Source: Syngnathus acus (taxonomy: Eukaryota > Chordata > Actinopteri > Syngnathiformes > Syngnathidae). Taken from it: a stretch of DNA of 64,000 nt. Both the position numbers and the translations under genes were made by a program. The stretch covers positions 15,367,976 through 15,431,975 of the forward strand of contig NC_051089.1 of assembly GCF_901709675.1 (NCBI RefSeq), given 5' to 3'. Of the stretch, positions 53,591 to 64,000 are shown one piece after another; the first letter of the stretch is position 1; every line of letters starts with the position of its first letter. The notes beneath the pieces were generated by a model. That model was given only the letters and a program-made list of their open reading frames with translations. It was not told where the DNA came from and searched no databases.

Positions 53591-55512
53591 CACATTTTTT
53601 TTCTACATGAGCAGATTAAACAATACAGCCTGGGAAGATCTCATGAAAAGAACAAGAAATGAACCAAGAAAATAACATCAGAACATGTATCTATAAAACT
53701 AATTCTTACTGTATAGTTTGGTTAAAAAAAATAAAAATCACAGTATACAGCATAGATTCCTCCCACAAATAGTACTTGACATTATGCTCGCACAAATGGG
53801 TCAACATAAAGCCAGGGATGCCAACAAAATGAACAGAAAAGAAAAAAAAGAGAGGGGGTTGTTTGTAAAGTACTGCTGCTAACTACAACCGTGGAGGTAG
53901 CTTCCTAGAGTAGCATCCCAGTCTTCGATTTGTTCAAATAATTTATAGATAGCTACAAAATAGACATTAACACCTAGATTCTTAATAAACATCAACTTAA
54001 CTACAAAAAGACCTGTAGATTATCACCAGTTGGGATAGGAGACAATCAAAGGACATTTTGGTAAGTGCGACAGACAACAAAGGCATTCTAGACAATGCTG
54101 ACGTGTACCCAAAAAAATAAAAACATCCACTCAAGGACACAAGATTGTCTTGATGGTGAAGACAACGTTCCATTGGCTACATTCCTGAGCACTTGTCGAT
54201 ACATGCTCCAAGGGTGGAACCCACTTTGCCCTCTCACACAGTCACATTTGAAGATGCTTGGCAATGAGAATAATATGCAGAACACTAGAGAAATGTCGTT
54301 CGGTACAGTAAGAGACAAGACAGATTGGGGGGAAAAAAGATAACGTCCCGCAGTATAATGATGTTGCTGATACACTGGAGTAGATTTGAAGAGCCTTATC
54401 TGACAATATATTATCTGTGTTAATTTTAGACTCTGCACGCCCCAAACAAATATGTTATTTAATGTGTTAGAAATGTGGACTATAATTATTGTTCAATTAA
54501 GGGATTATCTAATTAGATGTTCCTCAGTGTGATGGAAGCATTTAAACAGGGACCGGTTGCAATTCGTGCAACGCAATTACATTTAACTTCACTAAAACGG
54601 TCTTGCTAATGCCGACTAGTTTCAAAACAAAAGTGCCCATTGGTCAGCAAAGCAATGAAAGATCCCGCATTAAAGCAACCTGTTCTTATCTTGAAAACAT
54701 CAGTACGAATGGCGTTTGATTATAATCTATGGCATGACGACCAAGGGTCTTCAGTACGGACACGGCATTTGGAAGTGTCCGATGAGCAAACAAGACCTTA
54801 TTTACATGTACCGGTAATGTATTTTAAAAATACACTATTTGCAAGAACCTGACAAAAGCTGGTTATTAGTTACTGAACAAGGTTACCGTTCCAACAAATG
54901 ACACAACCTCCATCCAAACATTGCTGCCGCTCAAACAATAAATAAGTTCAGCACTCAAAACAAGCAAGCGGAGAGCTGTTGCTCAAAACAGTGATATCTG
55001 CTACTTAATCACATTCTTAGTCTTGGTGACTTAATACAAGCAAGCGTTAAGAGGAGACTGACAACCTCTCAAACCATTATCACACAGTTCCGTCAATTTC
55101 ACCTTTGAGGTGGAGACCACCAGACTTACACATTCACTAACCTGTTGGCTACACTTATGTAAAAAATAAAATAAAATAAGATGACAGTATTAAATGATCA
55201 TTGGCTGCAGAGGCGCTTTAACATTTGACAGGGTTGAGAATAATTCAAAAGCTCAGGAGCGCACAAAGTAGCCTCGTCAAACACAAGAAGCAGGCACAGG
55301 TGGCGAGATGTCTTCCTCAATGTCCATCGGCCAGCTTTTGAGAGTTCTTTCTTCCACATACACCAAATTCAGAGTTCCCTTTAAATGAGTGCTTGCGTCT
55401 GTTCACACACTGAAAACAGACCTAAGTGCTTGCTGTGATCTTTGACCAAGGCAAATGTTTTTGTCCCCTGGTGAACTAATGTCACGTAGATCTTTGCGCA
55501 GACAGATGCGCC
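53591..55512 (-). other. lgr4: probable lgr4 3' UTR
   Basis: About 1.9 kb directly after the lgr4 stop codon, free of recognised repeats. The extent is inferred from the position of the distal signal. No other gene is supported here. Confidence 0.4.
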
Positions 55513-58500
55513 TTAGTCTTTGACTCGAGGTATGCTGTATGAGTAGTGTACTAGAGGGAGGCCTCTGCTCTGGCAGAAGCAGGCTCTGCCGCATGCCTGA
55601 ACTTGGTCTGAGCTGTCAGATACAAACGAGTCCTCCTCGTCTGCATACTCGGACTGAGCGGACGGCGTACCGCTCTCCGGCCAGAAACCCTCAGCGCGCT
55701 GGCATGTGCTTACGCCTGTCAAGAGGGTGGGACAGCTGTGAGACTTCACCAAGTGTCTGCAGACGGTGGAGGACGAGCAGGAAGAGCAGGTCTTGGCATG
55801 CAGCTTTGCCTCACACTCTTCACACACAACCATCTCCCCGCAAAGTTGAGAGTAAACGCCACAGTCAAAGTTGAATTGAGCGGAGGAGCCGCCACCCGTG
55901 AGCTCGGAGTCTTCGCCTCCATCGTCTCTGTGATTTTCGCCTCCCGTTTGTTTTGTCTCCCTGTTCAATTGTCCACAGCTGCGTAACCTCAGCCAGTCCT
56001 CCCTGAAAGCCGGGCTAAAGAAAACATAGAGAACTGGGTTGAGGCACGCTGGCAGAGGGAAGAAAATGAGAGTGACGGACTTGGCGATCTCGGGGCCTCC
56101 GGCGGTGGACCCCGTTAGGAGGGGGGCGAAGGAGAACGCAGCCACGGGGCAAAAAAAGATGCAGTTGGTGAAGATGAGCCAAGCTACATGGCGGAGGGCA
56201 CCCGTCTGCTCCGGGTCAACCAGCTCCACCCTTCCGAGATGGCAGTACAGCTGAGTGTATACAGCTGCCGTGAACAGGTAAGCCAGTGCATTCAGCAGCA
56301 CCAGGATAACTGTGACACTCAGGGCCGGACTCTCGGCCCCGGCGAAGGGCAGGCAGAGAGGAGAGGCGGACTGCTGGCTGAACCTCACAAGTGGCAGGCA
56401 AGCGGCAGCGGCGGCAACCAGCGCTAACAGCCCCGCGGCCAGGCCGAAGCGTCGCTCTCGTCTCCAGCATCCTCTTCGGCCGAGGCCGCTCCTCCTGGGT
56501 GACATCACTTTGCTGAGAATATCCCGCACGGCCACGCTGCGCTCCACTGCTGCCAGTAAGAGCAACAAAACCGCCCACTCTGACGAGAAGACTGCAAGAA
56601 TGCCCGCAAACTGGCAGCCAGGTCCCATTTCCCACCACACGCCGAACTCGGCGAAGGATCCCCAAGTAGCAGCGTCCAGCACAGTCAACACGCCCACATA
56701 CAGGCCCGTGAGCAGGTTTGCCAAGGCGAGAAGCCCCATCAACAGTCTGGCTGGCGGGATGGATGGAGCCCACCAGTGGGAGTGTCCCAGGTTGCAGTGG
56801 GTGGGAGAGAAGGTGGCAACCAGTACTAGACTGTTAAAAAACAGCGAGACCAGGCAGATGAACCAGACAGTCAGGCGAATCATCCAGTTGCCGAGAAGAT
56901 GCTGACAAGGCTTAAAGGCACCTAAACACAGAAAGAGAAAAGAAAATGGCAATCAAAACACCAAGTTAAACACTGGTACACTGAGGGCAAAGGTGTGTGT
57001 GTGTGGGGGGTGGGGGCTAACTGGCTTGCCTGGCGAGGGAGAGCAATGCATAAGCATTGAAATTCGTTCCACCTCCTCTTCGCCTGAAAGATAAGTAACA
57101 AATGTTAGGGAGGAGACTTGCCATATTTAGAGCTCAAAGCAACATCATTAAGTAAAGTGGAGTGGATTACATCGAGATAGAATTGGAAATCTTCAGTTTA
57201 CACGACACATTTTGAAGGGGAAGGGTGTGACTGACTGCAGCATTCTCACCTGCTGATCGCTTGACGTCACTTTCCTCACAAGAACGTGTCACCGAGTCAC
57301 ATCCGACAAATGCGCAACATTGGTAGGCATAAGGAACGGAAATGGATCTACAAGCATACACGGTTTTTGGTCAGGGAAATATTTGCTTTGCAAATAATAT
57401 TTGGCCTTTTGAACAACTATTTCTCACCAACTTGGTGAAAACAACAATAGGTTTTTCGAATTGCCTTACTTTTAAGCTACTGTGGTAAATACAACAAGTT
57501 GAGTGACACATTTATTCTTCAGTGTTACCTCACCTGAGTTTGGGTAACTGGTTCACAGTCAGCACATTTTTCATCTGTGGGTTCCCTGAGAGTTTCAGTT
57601 GACTGAGGGCGCTCAGTCCAGTCGTCGGAAGCGTAGTCAGATAGTTCATACTCAGATCTCTGCAGGGAATGCACATTTAATATTATTCTCGCTAAAACAG
57701 AATTGCAGTCTGGGTGTTATGACCTGAGAAGCACATACAAATGTTGGCATGATTCTCAAATGAGCACAAGAGGTGCTGATTTTTTATTCTCGACCCACCG
57801 ACCTCATGGATGAACAGCGCATCTGTATGTAGATATGCCATTTTATCATCACTAAATAAACTTTTTGTCATTTTTTTATTTCCCGATTACAACAGGGCTA
57901 CAAAATGGCACCTTATTGTCCTAAAACAAAATAATTGACAGGATACATGGATATGGTGGCTGACTTTGAATTGAGGATGGTCTGAACTATTCTTAATGTG
58001 CAAAAGCGCGGTCACGGACATGAACTGGAGCGCAATATTCAATTTCCAGTGCTCATGCGCTCATGCGGATATTCACCCCTGGTCAAGTAATCATTCATAC
58101 TTACAGGTTAGTGAGAGCAGCAAGGGTGAGAAAAGCATCAGCGTGGATGAATTGGATTTTATTTCTACTCAGGTCTCTGTGGAAAACCAGAACAATGAAC
58201 CAAAACTATGAAGGTATACAACAATTCATGGATCCAACTGTGTCGAGAGGGAAAGAGCAAGAGAAAGACTGCAGTGACTTACAGTAAACGGAGAACAGTA
58301 AGTCCTTGAAAATGTTCCCTTCCTATTTGCTCAATTTGGTTGTGCTGAAGGCTTCTGTTGATTGAAAACAAAACGGCATTAAGACTTGCATCGTTCAAAC
58401 AAGATATGAAGACATTTGTCATGTTAAGGACATCTCCAAGCCCCAGCCATCTTATACATATCAAAACTCACATCTCCTGCAGTTGGACACAACCCTGAAA

Positions 58501-61500
58501 GGATGGTAACTCCTTAATCTCATTGTAGGACAAATCTCTAAAGAGGGGAACATAGACGGCTAATTAGCTCAGTGGGAACATCCGAAACGAAGGCGTGACG
58601 ACATAGACAAGTCAACACACAAGGAGCCGAAAGGGAAAGTTCCTTACAGTGTCCTTAGCAGCTTGAGATCGTCACACAGATCAGCAGGGACAGAAGATAT
58701 CTTGGTCCCTGACAGTGTCCTGGGAATACAAAAACCTCATCAGCCACCGCTGAGACGCACACAGTGATTATTCATTCAGGTTCCCTCACAGGCTCTCGAT
58801 GTTGTTTGTCCACGTGAGGATTGGGAAGTCATGCATCATGCCGGCCCCACGCAGCATCCTGGGAAACACGCCATAAGAAAATATACAATGTAGTAAGAAA
58901 TAATGAGACCAAAGCATGGGACAGCAAGGAAAATCGTACCGAAACAATCAATTGCATGCTGCATATACACAATATCGCATACAAAACCTTTACACACATT
59001 AACATTAAACTGAGCTTTGTCAGGAAGATATGTGACTTACAGTGAGTGGAGATCAGACAAATTCTGGAAAGCTGTAGCACCCACAAAGGACAGCGGGTTG
59101 TCATAGAAATGTCTGCAACGACGGACAACCGTTTCTTTCACATGAATGGTTTCGTCCTTTGGACAGTGTATGCAAAAACTAAATAGTGTGATTTGTCTTT
59201 TAAGGGGTGGACCGGGGTGCGTGTGTTTGATCTTACATGGTTCTCAGCAGGGGGTTGTTCTGAAAAGCTCTTTCAGGTATGGAAGCAATATCGTTGCTAT
59301 GGAACCCTCTGTAAGAAAAAGCCCATTGGACGTGTTGAGAGATGTAGAATGCAAAAAAAGTATACAGGCACCGTCAGGTAAATAAGACAAGGCAAGTCAA
59401 AAATTGTTGCCCTCAGTGAGGAGGACATTAAAACAGCTTGTGGTATTCAACGTAATAGTGAATCAAAGTTTCAACCCAGCGTTTTTGTCTGTACGACAAA
59501 CAAGAAGAAAAAGGTAGCCATTGACTAATTCATGATGGACGACGTGTTGAGAAGGGAGCAAAAAGTGGTGTCCACTATTACCGGCTTTCATCTCTGCCCA
59601 AAACCACAGACACTTTTTCTTCACATCGCCCCAAAGACAAAGTCGCCATCAGGAAAGTGTCTTTTGTGGTGTGTTGCGGGAAGGTGGCATTGTTTCAACC
59701 AAATCGAATTTCCCAATTATGGCAACCTTTGTTTCCTTTGTTTGAGATAGCACGCCAGTTCTTAGCACTGCCACGATCATTACTTGTACGACACCTGTAA
59801 TTAGCTCAGATAGATGGGCTAATTGTATCACAAAAAGTCACCAAGGAATTTTAAAAAGAACTGCTAGAGCATAAGCGGATCCGCGTAACCACACTTACGC
59901 CGTGGGAACGGTGCGGTGCAGATTTGGCAAAAATGACTTCACGGCTCCCTGCCGTGGATTGTGGAGAAACGCTGTAACTGGATAATTCAGAAATTCTACC
60001 TAACGTGTTTTAGTATGTTTCAGTTTTTATAAGTAAGGTAGCATCTATACAGTGAAAGAAACATTGGACTTAGCAGAGTTTGGAGGTACGTCTGACAATA
60101 CCTGTAAGGTTATCAGATGACCACAAATTTGAGCGATAATACAAAAAAAAAAAGGCGATAAACTTACAGTTCTTTCAGTTTGGGCAGGTCATCTATTGCT
60201 TCGGGAAATACAATCAGGTTGTTGAAGTTGAGATCCCTTCAATGAGAAAACATGTAGGTCAGCACACGGTTTGCCAGCATTTTGTACCGACAGAATCTTG
60301 AGCTATAAGCCGAAACACATTAGTGATCCCTCGCTACTTCGCGTTTCGTTTATCGCGGCTTCACTACACCGCGGATTTTTTTTTCAAATTAACTAACCTT
60401 TAGGACAATGTAGTATTGCTCCAAATGTTCGTTTACATTCCTTTAGAAGTCTGTTTTCGCGTGTTAGCACGATCGCGAATTAGCATCTTTCCGCTAACTC
60501 GTTAGCCTGCCCGGTACTTCTTGTTGGTGACCGTACTTCGCGGATTTCACTTATCGCGGGTGGTTTTTGGAACCAATTATCCGCGATAAACGAGGGATTA
60601 CTGTATATAGAAATACAACTTGTTCACAAGCCACCATCCCTTGAACCGTTGGTAAAAGATGATTAAAACATTTGCAATTTGCCAAAGCACCCAAATGTAT
60701 AACAGTACAGTACAGTGAGTATTCGTAAGCTTTGTGATGGCAAATCTCGTGTAAAATACATTGCTGACCATTATCAGCAAATCACGCAATAAAGCAAATG
60801 TATTAGATTGAATATAGGCTGATTCGAGCCCAAGAGAAAATTTGGTGATGCATTGATATGTAGGAAAATGTAGTAGTTAACGCCAGTAGACACACAAAAG
60901 AATCACTGTGACTCCTTTGTTAATCAGTAAAGGACTCTGCCCATTAAAGGATTTTTATGGCTGTGTGGCAGGAAGCGGCAAACAGTGGGAGGGTAGTTTT
61001 GATAAGAATCGTGTACTTTGCTCTATTTATCCTCAGCAATTACAGGAGGAAGTGGAGACAATGATGTCTGGAGGACCAGAGCAAGGGTGGGAGTGGGAGG
61101 TGTTGTTAACACACGCATACACATACATACGTATACACGCCATCCATTCACTCACATGCCCATTAACTCATAACTTACAGTGTTTCCAGGTTCACAAGAC
61201 CAGTGAAGCAATTGTTGCCAATCTCTGTAATTCTGTTGTTGTGAAGATGACTGAAATAAACAAACAACAACAAAGGTTGACTCTCCCAAAAGAACCTTGA
61301 CGTGCAATACATGGGACTAATGTGCTTTGCCAGCCAGGTTTATTTGATTTCCCTTTGTGGTTTATTTGACTTCCCTTTGTGGTTTTGCACCCACTGTCGT
61401 TTATTGTTCAGTTTATTTAAATACAGGGTGGTCAACCGGAATGTGCAGGGGTGTCAAACTCATTTTTGTTGCGGGCCACATTGTAGTCATAATTTCCCTC

Positions 61501-63647
61501 GAAGGATCATTATGACTGTCAACGCCTAATACTATTTACAGTATAGGCTACACGGCAAACTGATGAATAACCAGTTTTGAAATCAGAGACTAGTCAAAAC
61601 TGTTCAAATTGTTTCAAAAGATGAATGGTCATAAAAATTGCTAGCAATATTTATATTTTTAAAAAGTGAAGACAATTTCTTTTATTTTAGTAATGACACA
61701 AAGTCGATGCGAAATTTGTCTTCGCAGCCCACATAAAATGATGTGGCGGGCCGTATCTGGCCCTCGGGCCTTGAGTTTGACACCAATGATCGAGTGTGAC
61801 TGAGACAAGTAGGCATACATTTTTTAAAATCATCATTATAAGAGCATCACTATATTTGAATAGGCTGGCTTTCAACTCAAAGTTATGAAAATAAAATACT
61901 ACAATACAAACTTTGTTGTCATATTGTTTTTCATCATAACACGGGCTTGCATCGTTTACCTGTCGCGGGTTATTTAAGTAAAGCAGAAAGTGTTCTTAGT
62001 CACTCTGTGTCCCTAATGTTTCACAAAGACAACAAGCAGGTTGATCCAGTTCTATCTCTGTTATCATATAAGGACTGGAAAGTTCCCTTACTCTGCTTTG
62101 GACAATTTAAAAAAAAAAAAAAAAAAAAAAAAGATTCCTTAAGTGTTCTGTGTCACGTTACAATAATACAGTTTGTATACTGCTTGTCCTCTTTAGAGTT
62201 GTGATGATTCTAATATAGAACTTACTATTTCCATCAGGTTAAAATAATTTAACTGTGAATTCCTTCATTGGAATTTTTGAATAAATAAATTAGACTGTTG
62301 TGTAAAGTGCTGATTATTTTTGTCAGTTTTCTTTTTGTGAGATTTGAAAGTAAATAGTTCATGATATTTTGGCTGTCCAAGGAAAGACTGTACAGCTTCA
62401 AACGGCATAGAGGATGAGTGAAAAGAATATTGTGATACTTTAACCCAGGGAAGGTAAAATGATGATGGTCAAAACCTGAAATGCGTTTTGTTTGTACCTT
62501 AATTTAACATGACAATTACAACAGTAGCATTATAAAACTTACAGGACAACTAGACTGGTGAGGTTTGCAAAGGCGTTGTTCGGTATGTACGAGATGCGGT
62601 TGAGGGCCAATGTTAGCGCTTGTAGGTTTGCCTGGTGCTGAAGAGAACCAACTGGGACCTCTGTAAGGTTGTTGTCGTCCAACCATAGATGCCGCAGTTG
62701 CTGAAGATCCTCAAAACTGTCATCTGGAACTGTAGTAATATGGTTTGCATCCAGTCGGCTAAAGGAGACGGGGGGAAAAAACAAAGACAGGAATACAACA
62801 AAATAATATACTTGAGGGGCTGATTTTGACCAACAGAAGCTTAAACTATATATATATGGCATAGGTAGAAACAAGAAACATCCATTCAGTTTTTCATTAA
62901 ACACAACCATTATAAATATACATTAGAAATATTCCTGGAATCTTATATTGGTATCGTGCTTCACATGTTTATTAGACCACCCAAATGTAAGGTTCATGCC
63001 AGTGCTAAAAAAATGATTTTGTATTTTTATTTGGATGTGAAATTTGAAATATTTACTTACATTTGTGAACAGAAGTTCTTTTTAGTGGTTGTATTGTGCT
63101 TAGATTCTGATTTCTCAGAGAAGCCCAGTGGTTTTGGTCAAATTTGGATTTTGACATTTGCAAATCTGTCCAGAATATGTACGTGTTTTAACACAATCAT
63201 CGAATCATTTTCTGCCATTATCCTCCCGCTCACTGTGTGTCTCGCCCTCCCTCAAAATTCCTCAAGTGTCTGAGCTGGAAGGAAAAACAGTCTTGATTGA
63301 CATTTAGCTCTCTGGGGCTTCATACAAAGTGAGTCCTGGCTCCACAAGAGCATATAACTTCAGCAAGAGACACAGTGAAGAGACGAAAGGAAGACGGGAA
63401 ACACTGGACAACGGGATAGATAACTAACTAACTAACTAACTAACTGACTGACTGACTGACTGACTAACTACTAACATCTATTAGAACATTTACTTTAATT
63501 AATACATTCAACTGATCCCTACTGTCCCTACTGTCTTTGCGTGTGCATGCAAGTAAAGAGATTTTAGTAACTCACAGAGACTGGAGGAAATGAAGACTCT
63601 TCAAGGCAGCGCTAGGCACTGTCTTAAGTTGATTATTCTGGAGCATC
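55513..63647 (-). CDS. lgr4: R-spondin receptor LGR4, 15 coding exons, 5' end outside window
   Basis: LGR4 is a plasma-membrane leucine-rich-repeat seven-helix receptor that binds R-spondins and strengthens Wnt signalling by blocking ZNRF3/RNF43. Minus-strand exons in order: 63647-63576, 62758-62543, 61250-61179, 60236-60168, 59308-59237, 59112-59041, 58858-58790, 58719-58648, 58537-58472, 58354-58283, 58176-58105, 57659-57534, 57347-57250, 57083-57030, 56921-55513. They join in one frame of 869 codons plus TAA. Most repeat exons are 66-72 nt, one LRR each, always cut in the same phase; the 216-nt exon carries three. Paralogue-specific stretches such as [20 protein letters not shown] and the C-terminus ending PRVKD point to LGR4 rather than LGR5 or LGR6. 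The cysteine hinge ([14 protein letters not shown]) precedes the single-exon 7TM domain, which contains [15 protein letters not shown] (NPxxY) and the tail [20 protein letters not shown]. Roughly 80 N-terminal residues are missing beyond position 64000. Loops after TM1 and in ICL2 look longer than in mammals. Confidence 0.96.
56922..57029 (-). other. lgr4: GC-AG intron in lgr4
   Basis: On the minus strand the donor reads CCAG|GCAAGC and the acceptor TTTAG|GTGCC. Using GC keeps the frame from ...HCSPSPG into GAFKPC, as in the family (human ...HCTPSTGAFKPC). No GT donor at this site would do so. The upstream small exon 57083-57030 encodes an acidic hinge segment ([18 protein letters not shown]). 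Confidence 0.85.
60322..60603. mobile_element. pogo/mariner-like MITE (lgr4 intron)
   Basis: The right end, complemented, is CAGTAATCCCTCGTTTATCG, and the left end is AGTGATCCCTCGCTACTTCG, with TA at both sides. The interior contains 'cgcggatt' motifs near both ends. CAGT...CCCTCG termini with TA duplication resemble pogo/Tigger-type elements. There is no ORF. Confidence 0.7.
61446..61788. mobile_element. non-autonomous hAT-type MITE, copy 3 (lgr4 intron)
   Basis: The ends are CAGGGGTGTCAAACTC and GAGTTTGACACCAATG, with 'ggcgggccgtatctggccct' near the right end. It is closely related to the copy at 9808-10142 and in the same orientation. A target duplication is not clear here. Confidence 0.75.
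62109..62132. repeat. poly(A) run
   Basis: About 24 uninterrupted A residues in an lgr4 intron. No associated SINE or retrocopy was recognised upstream. Confidence 0.8.
63421..63475. repeat. (TAAC)n/(TGAC)n microsatellite
   Basis: A run of (TAAC), then (TGAC), then (TAAC) units, about 100 bp from the 3' end of the first visible lgr4 exon, in the intron that follows it. Confidence 0.9.
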
Positions 63648-63864
63648 CTAAAGACAAAAAGGATATCTGTGGTTTTACAATTAAACCAGTTGGTTCATCA
63701 GATACAATACAAAAATTGAACAATTTAAACCGCGTTGGTAAGCTGTGTAGGCGCTCTTCAATTTGTAGACAAGTATAATAACTTAACTCAATGTGATATT
63801 TTATAAACTTGCTCAAAAACTAGCAGACAGAAATAGACGCAAGATGTCTAAAAAAATTTCACAT

Positions 63865-64000
63865 TACCTTATTTTCTGGACTATAAGTCGCAGGATTTTT
63901 TCCTAGTTTGGCAGGGGCTGCGACTTATACTCAGGAGTGATTTATGTGTGAAATTATTAACACACGATATCATTTCACATGTTATTTTCACACTTCCGCA
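63865..64000. mobile_element. TA-flanked MITE, subfamily C, copy 2, cut by window end
   Basis: The sequence starts CCTTATTTTCTGGACTATAA after a TA and continues 'gtcgcaggattttttcctag' and 'gatttatgtgtgaaattatt'. This matches the complement of the right end of the copy at 50726-51366. The other end lies beyond the window. Confidence 0.75.

Noticed and set aside
56216-56905. Open frames of 185 and 197 codons overlapping the lgr4 last exon
   Set aside because: They are shadow frames in GC-rich coding DNA; the lgr4 frame explains the region.

Overview
This is vertebrate nuclear DNA, almost certainly from a ray-finned (teleost) fish. The genes are split by GT-AG introns, three recognisable vertebrate genes are present, and the intergenic and intronic DNA is AT-rich and full of transposons of types common in fish: a jockey-superfamily LINE, L2-like fragments, hAT and Tc1/mariner derivatives, MITEs with TA target duplications, and long microsatellites. 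I see no prokaryotic operons, CRISPR arrays, rRNA or convincing tRNA genes. The species cannot be named from the sequence alone.

Layout. Positions 1-18.8 kb hold no gene I can support, only repeats: an L2-like fragment at 2.8 kb, a SINE-like copy at 3.7 kb, a hAT MITE at 9.8 kb, a Tc1 transposase relic at 11.6 kb, and a complete-looking LINE with two open ORFs on the minus strand at 12.7-17.3 kb. From 18.87 to 24.19 kb (+) lies spi1 (PU.1), five coding exons, 264 aa. From 27.65 to 51.76 kb (+) lies mybpc3 (cardiac myosin-binding protein C). I traced 30 coding exons, including a 3-nt microexon, giving a continuous reading frame of 1239 aa. From 63.65 down to 55.51 kb (-) lies lgr4 (R-spondin receptor), 15 coding exons with the 5' end beyond the right edge. 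mybpc3 and lgr4 are convergent, separated by about 3.75 kb between stop codons.

The three genes do not form a pathway. PU.1 is a myeloid/B-lineage transcription factor, cMyBP-C is a sarcomere thick-filament protein, and LGR4 is a Wnt-potentiating receptor. Their linkage is inherited: SPI1 and MYBPC3 are also neighbours in mammals.

Most notable points: (i) a MITE family with one shared terminal inverted repeat and three different interiors, six copies, all within or near mybpc3 and lgr4; (ii) the conserved 3-nt microexon of mybpc3; (iii) no cardiac-specific C5 loop and a shortened phospho-regulatory M-domain in this mybpc3; (iv) a GC-AG intron in lgr4; (v) an apparently intact LINE 1.6 kb upstream of spi1; (vi) two hairpin MITEs in the probable spi1 3' UTR; and (vii) several DNA-transposon derivatives whose exact target-site duplications are still readable.
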